A stretch of 64,000 bases of DNA from Rhizophagus irregularis (Eukaryota > Glomeromycota > Glomeromycetes > Glomerales > Glomeraceae), in assembly GCF_026210795.1 (NCBI RefSeq), contig NC_089448.1, forward strand, positions 3,348,001-3,412,000, in the 5' to 3' direction. The notes below the pieces were generated by a model. The model saw only the letters and a list, made by a program, of their open reading frames with translations, searched no databases and was not told the origin of the DNA. A program made the position numbers and the translations under genes. The first letter of the stretch is position 1. Every line of letters starts with the position of its first letter. Positions 44,900 through 57,396 of this stretch are shown one piece after another.

Positions 44900-46749
44900 T
44901 GAATTTTTTTTTAATATTAATTTTTTATGAATGATTTTTTATAAAAATTCAAAGACAAATGATTACTTTTTTATACTTTTTTTTTTCTTTATAAATAAAT
45001 TGGTTTGAATTTCAATTATAATATCTATTTAAATTTTTACAAAGATGACTAATAATTTTTACATTGATATCACATGATTTAATAAACTTTAAAAATTTGT
45101 ACTATATAACTAATTAATTAGGAAATAATTCAATGTGTTGTGAACTACTAAATAATAACAATTATATTATAAGTGAAACAGTCTAAAATTTAAATGCACT
45201 ATTAATAAAAGAATAGTACTAATAACATAGAATTTTTACTTATAAATGCAGGGAATTAGGATGATTTTATTGATAATTTCAAAGATATGTGGATATGTAA
45301 GTATAATGTATTATACCACATTTTCTAATAGTTATGGATGATGTTTATTTAAGGAAGAGATTTCTAAAGGTAGAACTTTGATTATATTCTATATATATCA
45401 AATAAATAGCGAGGCGTAATGAAGCGTGTTTCAAAAAAAAAATATAATTAAAATTAATAAGCAGAATATTTTTATTATAATGAAGATTTTATGATAAAAG
45501 CAATTGAGAAATCTGTGGTAGAAGAAGGAATAGACGTAGCATGGATTGTTAAACCCTTTGATAAAGTTTTTAAAGTGATTTATGTCTAGTAAATATTTGT
45601 AATTCAGCTATTTCTTTTCTAAATCAGTAAGTATTGATACGCATTTTGATACACATTTAATTTAATAAGAAATGAAGCCAATTTCCAAATGAATTTATTG
45701 ATACTACTTTAAAGAGGAATTCAGAGGAATGAGACAGTTGTATCAACAAATACGATAATACATTCCGTAATGATGAAATCAAAGTAAACAGGAAATATAC
45801 TAACTAAATCAAGAATTACAAGATGTATTTGACGACCAATTTAAGGATTTTAAAGGAAATTAAATAATAATAAGGGTGAAATTTTTTTGAAGATTATTTT
45901 ATCGTTTTTTCTCATTCGTCATAAATATCAAAAAATCCAAAAAAACCATAAAATTCTAAAAAAGGTATAATTTGTTTTACGTAAAATTATGATATATAAA
46001 GATAGTAATATCGTGGTTTTACCACTACACTGCACCACTTTTCACATTTATTCCTAATATCAAGAACATATAAGAAATTTGGTAATTACTAGATTAATAT
46101 CTCTGTATTTCGTCTTTTCTCTTTACATAATTATGGACATTAAATACAATTTATAATATGACAGAAAAAAAAATATATTGACATAAACGCAGTATGGAAG
46201 TATTGAGCATAAATTTCTTTAAAATTATTGGATAACAAATGATAAAAATAAAAAATCCTACAAACAATATCGTGAAATTTAAAATTTCGCAGTTATGATA
46301 AATTCTAAAATTTTTATCAAGAACAAATATTTATATTTAGTAGATCGAGATTACGTGAGATCAAATTTTTTTGTAAGGATACTGAATTAATCAAATATTA
46401 CTGCTAAATTTTATAATTTGAATAATACTACAAATATTAATATATTACATTTTTTTTTTTTACAAAAGTATACAAGTATACATAATAATTGATAAATGAA
46501 GCGAGTGATTGATATTTAAAACTAAAACATTAGTCCTACTTTGAACAAGAAAAATACTCACTTTAGTAGAATCATAAAAGGTTTCTTTTATAGCGGAAGC
46601 ATTAAAACATTAGGAGCTATTCATACTGAAAAGAACCATATTCATCCCTCACATTTAACTGAATAAAAATATGAACAACCTGAAATTTTGTTATCAACGA
46701 ACAATTATGAATTAATATCGAAATCTCATTAATTTCGATTATACTCTTA
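44900..46749. other. AT-rich spacer with small coding scraps
   Basis: At 45477-45590 (+) about 34 codons are open (FMIKAIEKSVVEEGIDVAWI). I cannot assign a family. The rest is AT-rich. Confidence 0.35.
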
Positions 46750-47169
46750 TCAGTTGAAGTTTTCGTACGAAAAGCGATTTTTGAAATGATCATTGTTTCT
46801 TCGGATCTTGTTTTCGCAAATTTTACGAGTGAATTTACGTTTTAAAATTTTAGGAGACTTAGAGAAGAATTTTTTGGCCTTATTAGGTGATTTATTAGGC
46901 CAGAATTCATTACCATCTAGTTTCTGTGAAATTTCGGCAGGATGAGAATGGTCATTTTGTGTAATAAATTCAGGGATGAATTTTTTATCAAAGATCGAAA
47001 AGTTGATATTGAAAATAGTAGTTTGCATATTAATGAGAATCGCTAAAAAGGATTTTGTAAAAGCAGTGCTTTCTTTTATAATTATTTCTTTTCTCGTTAA
47101 AAAAGAAAACTTTTGTTCCAAGTTTATCAAGAAGCTATTATTATTATTTCCGAACAGAAAGAAAATCAT
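46750..47169 (-). CDS. Doubtful 139-aa frame
   Basis: An uninterrupted frame, hydrophobic at the start and then lysine/asparagine-rich (KSPNKAKKFFSKSPKILKRK). Methionine at about residue 48 (MQTTIFNINFS) is another possible start. There is no domain I recognise, and its composition is close to that of the surrounding DNA. It may be an exon, a relic or chance. Confidence 0.2.
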   Translation of the reverse strand: MIFFLFGNNNNSFLINLEQKFSFLTRKEIIIKESTAFTKSFLAILINMQTTIFNINFSIFDKKFIPEFITQNDHSHPAEISQKLDGNEFWPNKSPNKAKKFFSKSPKILKRKFTRKICENKIRRNNDHFKNRFSYENFN

Positions 47170-49973
47170 ACATAAATATTTGTGGTATACTGTACATTTT
47201 AAATATTTTGAAGTAATTCATTGTTAAAAATTATTTAGGAGGTTCGCATTAAAATGACAGAATTATCGTGTAGATTTTTCCTTTTTTGAATAATTCCGAC
47301 CATCGCTAGCCCTTTTGGGATATGATTTTATGTAAATGTTGCAGATCTGCTCGGGTCTCATGTAATCGTTTTTGAGTTAATTAATAAAATAACCATATAA
47401 AGCGAATAAAGGTGAGAAATAATTGATCAATTATTATATTGTACTTGTGATTTTATTAAAAAAAAAAGAAAGTTTCATCGTAATAAAATTTTATACATTA
47501 AAAAACAGGTTTACATATTGCTCGAAAATTATCAGAATATCTATCTTCTAAAAACTTTTTTTGTTCATTAAAATTTATAACGCTTTTATATTTGGATTAG
47601 GATTATTAGGATTTAATATTTAATATACTAAATATTTTGCGAATGTTCGTAAATATTTCATTAAGATAAATATGAAATATAAAGGAGGGACTGGAGGGTT
47701 GAATCTAACTTTAATACTGAATTAACAACTTTTAATGATACTACTTTATAAAACAATAGATCTAATTATTGAACATGAAATTGGTTATCATCTTATAATA
47801 AATTTCTATTCTTGGATTTATTATAAGAAAATTCAAAAAGAAAATTCTTTTTATATAGTATATTATTTATTACTATAATTGTCGAATTGAACTTGGACAA
47901 AGTATCCAGATTTAGATAAACAAAGTGCATAGTAGTATTTAGAGTGGTATCGTTTGTGAAACAACAATTAATATAGAAAATAAGAATACAAGGTATTGGG
48001 AATAGTATTATTAAATCTTCAGAAGCATGATTAAAATAAAATTAATAAAATAAATAAATACATTTGTCAAAATTCTGATAATTGAAATATGTAATAAATA
48101 ATGAGTTTATTGAAAGTTGTTACAATAGTATAATAGTCGAAAATCGTTATCCGAAATGATGTGTAACCTGACAAATTATATCCGGCTGAGACGATGTTCG
48201 GAACTACTGTCTGGTTAGAAGATACGTGAAGTAACTCGACAAATGAAGATAACCATCTACCGTAAAATTTACTTTTTTGGAGAATAAGTAGAATAAATAA
48301 AAATTTTTAGGAAACAAATTATTAAATAATTTAATATTATTCGAATAATTATTAGTTGAGGTAGTAAAAATAATATAAATGTAAATACCCATCCAAAATT
48401 TGGCTCAAAATAACTAATTTTGCGATCTACTTCAATATTTGTAAAATTCTTTATAAAATAAGTGTAAATTGTTACCACTCACATATTCCTTTATTAAAAT
48501 ATAGTTTTATATTACAAAATCTTGAGTAATATATAATATTTAACAAATTGTATTTTTGTTTTTGATTTTTAAAATAACTAACAATATAGTAAAAATTTTA
48601 TATATACTCACCGGATATAGTTAAATTATTTGCCAATGAAGCAAACAGATATTTTTTATCATTGATATTTGAAGTTTCATACCGTGGAAGTCAATGTTGC
48701 TAAAGTTTCAGATGATTCGAAATTTCAGATCAATCAGATTTTTAGATTTTTTCCATCAAGTAAGTACAAACCTTTTTACATCATTTTTGTACTATCAATA
48801 TATTATATTATTTCCCAAATTTAGACATTTTAATTAAATTAATTTCAACATTGAATTACATACAAGTTGATTTGTAGTATTATCATAGCTTTGAAAATTA
48901 ATACATGGTTAAAAAAGGCAAACTATACTTGGTGTAAATTATACGTGTAACAAGAAACCATCACACGAGTCAATTTCATAAATATTATGTAAATGTATTT
49001 AATGTATTTAACTCAGATGTTTACTATTAAAGCGAAAATAATTATTTTTTTATTTTTTATCCAATATATAATGCGAAAGGCCACTTATAAATATTCCGTT
49101 GTATTTAAAAGTTGTTTTCTAATTGGAAAATTTTGATTTTTAACCATAAATTTATTTGATAATATGTTTCATTAACAGAATCAATGGAAATTAACGTTAA
49201 TATACTCGCAATGTTTCATTATATCATTTTCCAATGATTTAGATTTTATAACGATATTTTGCAATTTCTGATTTGTATGTATCTCGATTTACCACATATG
49301 GATATATGTTACATTCTCTTTCACTTTAAATAAATGTTAATCATTATTGATAATTCATTATACATACTATATATTAATATATCCCATTCCGTTTTTTCAT
49401 CTTTAATAATATTTTTTTTTCTTTACATATAAAGTTAAGAATATTAAAAGTAGGTTATTTTTTTACATAAATATAATAATTTAAAATCTTATATAACTTT
49501 TCGTTTGAGAAATTTTATAAACATTATTAGACAGAAGAATATCTCAATATAAAACCAATAATTTTAACAATTTTTTTTTTTTACTATTTACAATATATAT
49601 ATAATTCTTATAATATTACTCTTTCAAAATATTTACACCACTAAAAGATTTGTTGATTGATTTAAATATGATCCAACCCGAACTTAAAAATCTGGGCCGG
49701 GTCATAATAAGGTTTTTGACCTCCATTTGAGTTGAATAACTTTACAATATTTATTAAAGATTAACATAAAATACAATTGTAATTTTTTACTTTGTTGCAA
49801 TTTTATAACATATTACATACAATTCATTCTATTTATTTTTCATATAATTTTATAAATAATAATACTTTATTTAATCATAAAAAATACATTCCAATAAAAT
49901 ATCATATCTGTAGTAATGTTAAAGAAAATAAATAATAAATAATAAAGAAATTTATAACCTTCCTTTCTTTTAT
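47170..49973. other. AT-rich spacer
   Basis: No convincing gene or repeat is seen. Short readable stretches at 48130-48250 and 48660-48770 could be decayed exons. Confidence 0.4.
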
Positions 49974-51673
49974 TCAGCTGCTTTTATCTATAAGTGAAAA
50001 ATAAATTATTAAATAATATTATTAATAAAATAAATCATATAAACTGAAATAAGTACCTAGGTCTAGTTTAGTAATAAAATCTATTGCTTCTATTGATTCT
50101 ATAATATAAAAAAAAAATAATTATATACGTCAAATAAAATATTTAAAGAATGCTTTTGTAAAGTAAATTAGGAAATTAATTACCTGAATATTCTCCAAAT
50201 GAATTATCATCATCCTTGTTATCAATAGCATTTTTTGGTTCTGGAAGATTTTTAAAATCTAAAAGTCTACTTGTGTAAACCGCTTGAGGATTTGTAGTAT
50301 ATGAAAGAGTAGGTCCAGTATATAATGATGATGATGATGTTAACTTTTCATTGATTTTATCTGATTCTTCAATTTGCTTATTGATTTCACGATCACTCTG
50401 ATATTTACTACAACAATATAAATCCCATAATAAATTATATAATTCATTAGCTTTAGGTCGTTTTAAAGGATCAGTATCCCAACATTGTTTAATTATGTTT
50501 AAAATTAATTGAGGAATTTTGTAATTTGATTTTGGCCTAAGTCCTTGACAAATGCTAATAGCTAAGAATTTATCATGAGTAATATCATGATAAGGGGGAA
50601 GCCCTGTACAGACTTCATATGCAATAATTCCAAATCCATAAATATCGCTTTCTTGAGTGTATCCTTTTCCTCTTAAAACTTCTGGTGCTACATAGGGTAA
50701 TACTCCATATAGTTCTTTACATTCATTTTGAGATGATTTTACATTTGCTGGTCGACATAATCCTAAATCAGTAATAAGAACAAAATCGCTATCTTTTAAT
50801 ATATTACCACAATGAAAATCACGATGAATTAACCCTTTTTTATGAATATTATTGAGGCCTCGTGCAATATCGTATAAAATATCCAACTTTTCATTCCATT
50901 CTGTTGAATTAAAACTATTATTTAAATGTTGTCTTAAACTACCATTTTGTACATATCCCATTACTATCATAAAATTTCTAGATTCTGGATCTTTAGTAAT
51001 GCCATAACACCATGCTATACTAGAACTTATATATTCTGACAAAATCATATGTGTTTCAATCTAAAAAAGAATCCATAATAATAATAATTAATAGATAGTT
51101 TAACATTTATAATAGGACAATATCTTGAAATTATATACAAAATAAGTAACTTACTTCTCTTAAAAAATCGGATGTAATATCTTGAGAATTATGTAAACAT
51201 TTTAAAACAACTGGAAAATTCTCATATGTCTTAATATAAGATTTACTTCTTGTCCATTTATTATTCTCAAAATCCCAACTTCTTATATATCCATCTTTCC
51301 AAATTGCTTTATAAATAGTTCCAAATCCTCCTTTTGTCAAGTATTCAATATTTTCAAATCTATCATATTCAATCCATTCTAAAACTTCCCTATGATTTTT
51401 AGCTTTTAGTTGTGTTTTTTGAATAAACTTATCAACTTCATGATTTCCACTAGTCCAATTTTTGAAATTTTGTTGAAATTTACATTGACACCAAAGATAA
51501 GAAGCTCTAAGTTGCTTACATTCCTTGCATAAACCATTTTCTTTATAACGTTCTTTCAATTCTTCATTTAATATTAACTTATCAATTAACAAACTTTGTT
51601 CTTCAGTTAGGTCCTCATGGTCAAAATCTTTTATTTGCTCAAATACATCATCAGTGATCATAAATTCTTCCAT
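49974..51673 (-). CDS. Protein kinase (TKL/Tyr-kinase-like, Rhizophagus-expanded type)
   Basis: A four-exon model, minus strand: 51155-51673, 50184-51060, 50057-50098 and 49974-49987, all GT-AG with consistent phases, 483 aa. Residues ~49-64 hold a small Cys motif (CKECKQLRASYLWCQCK). The kinase domain follows: glycine loop KGGFGTIYKAIW (~114-125), VVLK lysine at ~158, FLREIETH helix C, catalytic loop HRDFHCGNIL (~252-261, all key residues present), DLG in place of DFG (~271) and YVAPEVL. The C-lobe continues through SDIYGFGIIAYEVCTGLPPY. The C-terminal tail is polar. It is predicted to be an active cytosolic Ser/Thr or Tyr kinase; substrates unknown. The last two exons are tiny and less certain. 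Confidence 0.88.
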
Positions 51674-53844
51674 ATTGGATTAATAAATGTGACTTCAATT
51701 TTATGTTTAAACAGAATAGAAAAGATTTTTTTTTTTAAAAAAAAAAGGCATTAAAAAGTATTACAGTTGCACAGCAGCGATTGACAAATTTTATAAAGTG
51801 TTCAAGAAGTCAGCTGATGATCACAGAAATCACGGATCATTTAAGTAAGAAATTTCCTTTTTTATAAATCCCTGACTATAAATACTTGTTTCACAAAAAA
51901 AAAAAAGCTTTGTCGATCATCAAACACCAAAATATTATTTGTTAGTAAATTATACTACAGTATATAGGTACTTTATTGAAATTTTGAAAAATACTGTACA
52001 GTACAGTCAATCAATATCATTATAAGTAACAACGTGTATTAAAAATTATGATAATTAGAATCGTGTTAAAATTGTTAGATTAAAAAAAGTATTATCCAAT
52101 TAGTTTAGTTTGTTTAAATTCTATACAAAAAACTAAAAGAAATATTTTACCATTATTATATAAAGGAAATTCGTATTAAAAAATGGAGTTCAGTTATAAT
52201 ATAATTCATCATTTATAAAGTAGTTAATAATTATAAAAAAAAATTTCAATCTGCCTGTAAATAAAAAAATAATTATTATTATTATGACAAAAACAATAAA
52301 TTATTAAAATTTCCATCTATTTTAACATCATTTTCTTAATAACATGAAATTTTATTTTTAAAACAATTTTGATATTTTAATGACATACTAAATATTTTCT
52401 TAAAATTCAAAAATATAATAATTTAATAGCGTTAAAAAGTAGTTACGCTCAAAGATTACTGTAAAATATGACAGTAAGCTTTAACAACTAGATTTAAAGT
52501 TCTGAAAAAATAAAATTTAAAATATTAATTGAAGGATAAACTGATTAGTAATCAATTATTGCTAAAAAAAAAAGATAAAAATTCAGAGTTACTTCTGTGT
52601 CATATGCAGTTCCCTGACCGAACCTAAAGAAAAAAAAATGAAAAAAATGAATAATTATTTATCAAGCTCACTGCTCTAGTTATATTTGCGCTATATTATC
52701 ATGACATAAAAAAATATATATGTCTTACATAAACATTTTCTTTATACTAGTAACTAGTAAGACAGTAGTAGTATTACGTTTTGGAAAACAAATAATATAT
52801 AATTTTCTAACAAGCTAAATGATAAAGCAAGAGTAACTAGCAAATTATCGATTTTTGATATGATAAAAAAAAAGGTGCATAATAAATTATAAAAATTATT
52901 ATGTATCATAAACTCATTTATTACAATTGATCCTAAATTTTAGGTAAATTATACTATAAACTATAAAATACTTTAAAAGTTAGTTATGGATAAAGCTTCT
53001 ACCGTAATTATTTTAATGATGTTTTGAATTTCATTCATATAAATGATATTAACTTTTATATTTTTATACTTCGATTATACTGTAAGTGTAACAAAACATA
53101 TAATCTGATTACATCGAATAGAAGCTATATTCTAACCAATTACTTATTCTAACCAATTACTGTGATCATAATAATTCCTTTCTTGTTGAGTTCATAATTG
53201 TTTGATCGGCTTTTTTGGTCAGGTTGCACTAATCTCATGATCAAAGCTCAATTTTGGTTTGATTGATAAACATTAGGAAACCAACAAGAGGTCATTTTCA
53301 TGGGGGAGCTTGACATACTTTTGAAAGATCTTTTAAGTGGAAGTTATTGAAAATGACTTCAATTTAGTTATAAATATGCAAATTGTTGATCTTTCTTTTA
53401 TAAACAAGCTTCGTTAAAATAAATAACTTTTTTAAAACTATCTTTTTCTTAAATAAAGAATAAACAAATGTTGTTTTTTATTTATAATGAGTAAATTAAG
53501 TATAGAGAAATGGCAGATTTTGGTTTATTATAAGTTAAAATAGTAAAATAGTAAAAATTTAGGGGAATTGATAAACATCGTGACAAATATGTCACATGAT
53601 GTACGATATATAGAGTAAATTTATTTAATCGGATTTTTTTAACTTAGCTAATTTTTGATCGGCTAAACTTAAAATTTTATTGCAAAAGATATTTTTTAAA
53701 AATTTTTTTTGCAAACATATTTATTCAAAATAATCTTTATTTAATGAAATTTTATTTGCGAATATTAAAATTTAAGTCACACATTTATGATTTAAAAAAA
53801 ATCACCATATTTATTTTTATTGAAGTGTACAAATAAAAGAAACA
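51674..53844. other. AT-rich spacer upstream of the kinase
   Basis: No gene or defined element is seen. Confidence 0.45.
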
Positions 53845-53848
53845 ATAA

Positions 53849-54256
53849 CAATAAATAAAAAAGATAAGTAAATTACATTGATTAACAATAAATAAAAAAG
53901 ATAAGTAAATTACATTGATAAGGAGAAAGATGCTAATAAAAAATGAAATAACAATGGAGTAATGGAAAGTAATAAAAGATGAAAGGGAGTAAAAAGAGTA
54001 GTGAGAAGGAGAAATAGGATATGATGGTAGATAAAGAGGAGTGATGGGAGATGAAAAGAAGTGATGAGAAGATGATGAGGAGTGATGAGAAGTGATGGGA
54101 AGATGAAGAGGAGTGATGGAATACAAAAGGAGTGATGGGAGACGAAATGGAGTGATGGAAGACGAAAAGAAGTGATGGGAAGACAAAAAGGAGTAACAGG
54201 AGACGAAAAAGAGTGATGAGAAGATGAAGAGGAGTGGGGAGAAGACGAAAAGGAGT
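53849..54256. repeat. Purine-rich minisatellite preceded by a 37-bp duplication
   Basis: CAATAAATAAAAAAGATAAG occurs at 53849 and 53886 (37-bp period). From about 53930 to 54256 the + strand is almost all A/G plus T in GATG, with units of about 20 bp such as AGGAGTGATGGGAGACGAAA. The minus strand stays open as S/H/F/P-rich translations that are not proteins. Confidence 0.8.
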
Positions 54257-55275
54257 GACTAATCATTATAGTCTAGACATTCCAGGCTTCAAAATTATCA
54301 TCATACTTATCGCCACTAATTAATACTTTGTTATACATAGATATAATGTAGCATGAAGTTATTTTTTATTTTTTATTTTTTTTTTTGTTGTATCACTAAA
54401 AGTAGAAAAACATGGGTATAAGAACTGCTGTATTAAATAAATATTAGTTTATCAAAGAAAAAAAATTTTATATTAACCGAAAAAAGAAAAGTTTAAAAAA
54501 ATATCGGAAAAAAAAAATTTTGAAAGTTTGGATACTTGCGGTGATAGCCGATTCGAGCGAGCCAGAAATAAAAATTCATATAACAAATAAAATAAACTAT
54601 ATGTTTGTTTATACAATATACATTACTATAAATAAAGAAATTTTCGTGATATTTCTTCGAAAAATGATTTTTTTTATAATTTAAAAATTTTTTATCATAT
54701 GATTTTTAACATAGTAGGAATAGTTTCTGGCGCTAGTTCCTTACGAGGTTATTAATTATTAAATACGTGAGATTATTTCACTATATAGATAAATATATTA
54801 TAGGTAATTTTAGAACCTTCATTATTTCTAAGCACTATACGTCTATCCCTTTTGTTAAAAAAAATGTAAAGATATTAACACAATTACCTTTTTTTTAAAT
54901 ATCATTTATTATCGAAAGGACGATGATGATCACAGTCATGCAAACTTATTCAGAGTTTAAATTTTACGTAAATCAGAATTGATAACTGATATCCTTTTTA
55001 TTGACTTCTAATTTGAGGTTCCGTATAAATTGATTTTTTCTAAGATTACATTTAATACAAGTAGAAAATAAATATCGTTAAAATCTATTTGCGGATTTAC
55101 AATAATTAAAATATTTCCCATTCGGGATTTTGACATTCGGGATTTTGTACGGATCCCATTTCATTTCGGTTCCTATTTCATATTTATAATACATAAATAA
55201 TCAAATTTATTTAATTCTCATATTTACTATATAAAAAAAAAGTATTCATAAAAATAAAATAAGCTACAATAAATT
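54257..55275. other. AT-rich spacer
   Basis: 55115-55165 has the paired TTCGGGATTTTG words of the repeat at 22.8 and 41.0 kb. No gene. Confidence 0.5.
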
Positions 55276-56408
55276 TTACAATAATAATTTCTCCAATTTT
55301 TCTAGTTTAAGTTGAAATTTTTTAACTTCAATTTCTAACGTATTTTTGACTTCATAAATTTCTTCAAATTCATTAGTTGAACTTTTGCCTTCATTTCTTT
55401 TTAAATATTCAATATTATCGCTAAAGTCATTACTTACATTTTTAAAAACTTCAATAATTTTAATAGTTTTATTATTCCAATATTTCAGAATTGAAAATAT
55501 ATCATAATCCATTTCCTTGTAAATACGTCTTGTAAATATAGATATTTCTTCAAAACCTTCATAAATAGCGCTCTTATCGTCAACATTTCTTGTATTATAC
55601 CATTCTTCAAAATATTTAGCTTGACAAAAGTAACAAATATAATTCAGTTCAGGCTCAGGATTTCGAAAATTAATATGATACAATGCTTCATAATCTGCTA
55701 TGTAATTTGCTCGATTTCTTAATAAAGTTTGTTTATCATTAGCTTCTGCTTTTTCATATGCACCACTAAAAATGCAAGCAAATAAAGAAAATGAATATTA
55801 AATTAGCTGTTCTTACTAAAGTAGTAAATAAAAGTCTTACCTCATAAAAGCAATTAAGATATTTTTTAAAACAATTACAAGGAATAAACTAGCAATAAAA
55901 GTATATACACCAATAACCCAGAAATCAAATTCATCCCTTTGAACCCAATCACCATTAATCCAAAAATATGTAGCCTCTATTGCTGTAAAAAAAGATGTAA
56001 ACGGATTATCACTAGATGTGGGATCAAAATCTGATTTAAGTTCAATGTCAAGTGTTTCATTTGTTAAAGAATTTGTGGCTTTTCCACTATATGTAGAGTC
56101 TTTAGTTTTAATATTCGTGGGTTCTCTGAGTAATACGAACCTACATTAATAAAATAATAACAGATAATCATAACTGATGATTAAATTTAAAACGAAAATA
56201 AAACAATATTGAGCTTTCATACATTGTATGTGCAAATCCAAGTATCACAATTAACATAAACCAAAAGTATGGAGCATCTTTCAGCCACGTGATGATATTT
56301 TTGCATGTGATTTTTGATGTTACACGTAAATTTCCTATTACGCTTTTAATTAAATTTATTTTATGATAAACTTTGTTCTCATATAATTGAATAGTCGGAG
56401 CATGTTTT
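55276..56408 (-). pseudogene. 3' part of a TRP/ion-transport-like channel, 5' exons missing
   Basis: Three exons, minus strand, join with matching phases: 56223-56408, 55841-56140 and 55276-55765. They encode about 325 residues. Exon A ends in a membrane segment resembling S5 (PYFWFMLIVILGFAHTM). Exon B holds a pore-like stretch (TSFFTAIEATYFWINGDWVQ) and then S6 (YTFIASLFLVIVLKNILIAF). The sequence just after S6 (FMSGAYEKAE) is what TRP-like channels show there. Exon C is a cytosolic tail with RANYIADYEALYHINF and a coiled coil at the end. A splice acceptor precedes exon A, but I find no S1-S4 exons in the ~800 bp upstream. It is either a 5'-truncated relic or a gene whose upstream exons are too diverged for me to see. 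Confidence 0.6.
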
Positions 56409-57230
56409 CTGTAATATTAAATATAAATATCATTAAAACAAAAAAAGATATAATAAATTGAATCGGTGAAAAATTTTGATTCGTTAGTCATTTGTAATCG
56501 ACCCAACAATGGTTTCTGGGATTATTTTTTAATATTTAAACATTACATTAAGAAAAAAAACAATTCTTTTTATTATAATATATTTAAATCTTATCAAAAT
56601 ATATATTAATTATCTTGATTTTAATAGAAGATTAAATGATATTTCAATAAACGTGATGTCTATCAAAATGAGCTTTTCGAAAAGAATCACATTTTCTTGA
56701 GTGGTTCTTATCATTTTGTAATTAAGGAATGATAAAAAATTAATCTACTGCTTTTATTATCAAGCCCCTTAAAATAAAAAAAATGTACACTTTCTGCTTT
56801 ATGTAAATTGAAACGTGGTTACAAATATGCAATAGAATTTTTGTAAGCAAATAAAAGTTATTCACCAAATGATAATTACGAAATATAATCTTATAACTAT
56901 GACGCTAACGTTTATAATTATCAATAATTGGGATATTGAATTTTTACTTTTATTGAACATTCCTTGAAAACTCAAACCATTTTTATTGATTATTATAAGA
57001 TAAGCATATTGATGCTGATACTAAAGCCTTGTATGATGGTACTCAGTTATGGAAAGAATCTATTTGAAATTATGTTGATGGATTTATAAAAATTATGATA
57101 ACATTAAATAAATTTACTAAAATAAAGTTATAAAATTTTATATTTAATAGATTAGATTATATTTATTATATTTTAATAGATAAAATTTAAATTACAGTAT
57201 TGGGTGCAACTATGACAAATAAACTATGTG
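56409..57230. other. AT-rich DNA upstream of the channel fragment
   Basis: I looked for missing channel exons on the minus strand and found none. No other feature. Confidence 0.4.
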
Positions 57231-57249
57231 CTGTTCAATTATTACTTGT

Positions 57250-57396
57250 GCAGCACAGCCAGAATTATATAGTACTGCTCAGCCAAAAACATATACTCAC
57301 ATGCTGCACAGCCAAAATCATATACTCTCATATGTTGCACAGCCAAAATCATATATACTTATATATTGCACAGCCAAACTACACACTACACAGCCT
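57250..57396. repeat. CACAGCCAAAA minisatellite (~30-bp units)
   Basis: CAGCC words at 57256, 57280, 57309, 57340, 57371 and 57391 mark units of about 24-31 bp such as TTGCACAGCCAAAATCATAT. The forward frame is open across it only because of the repeat. Confidence 0.75.

Noticed and set aside
53785-54266. Minus-strand frames rich in Ser, His, Phe and Pro
   Set aside because: Shadow of the purine-rich minisatellite in the complementary strand.
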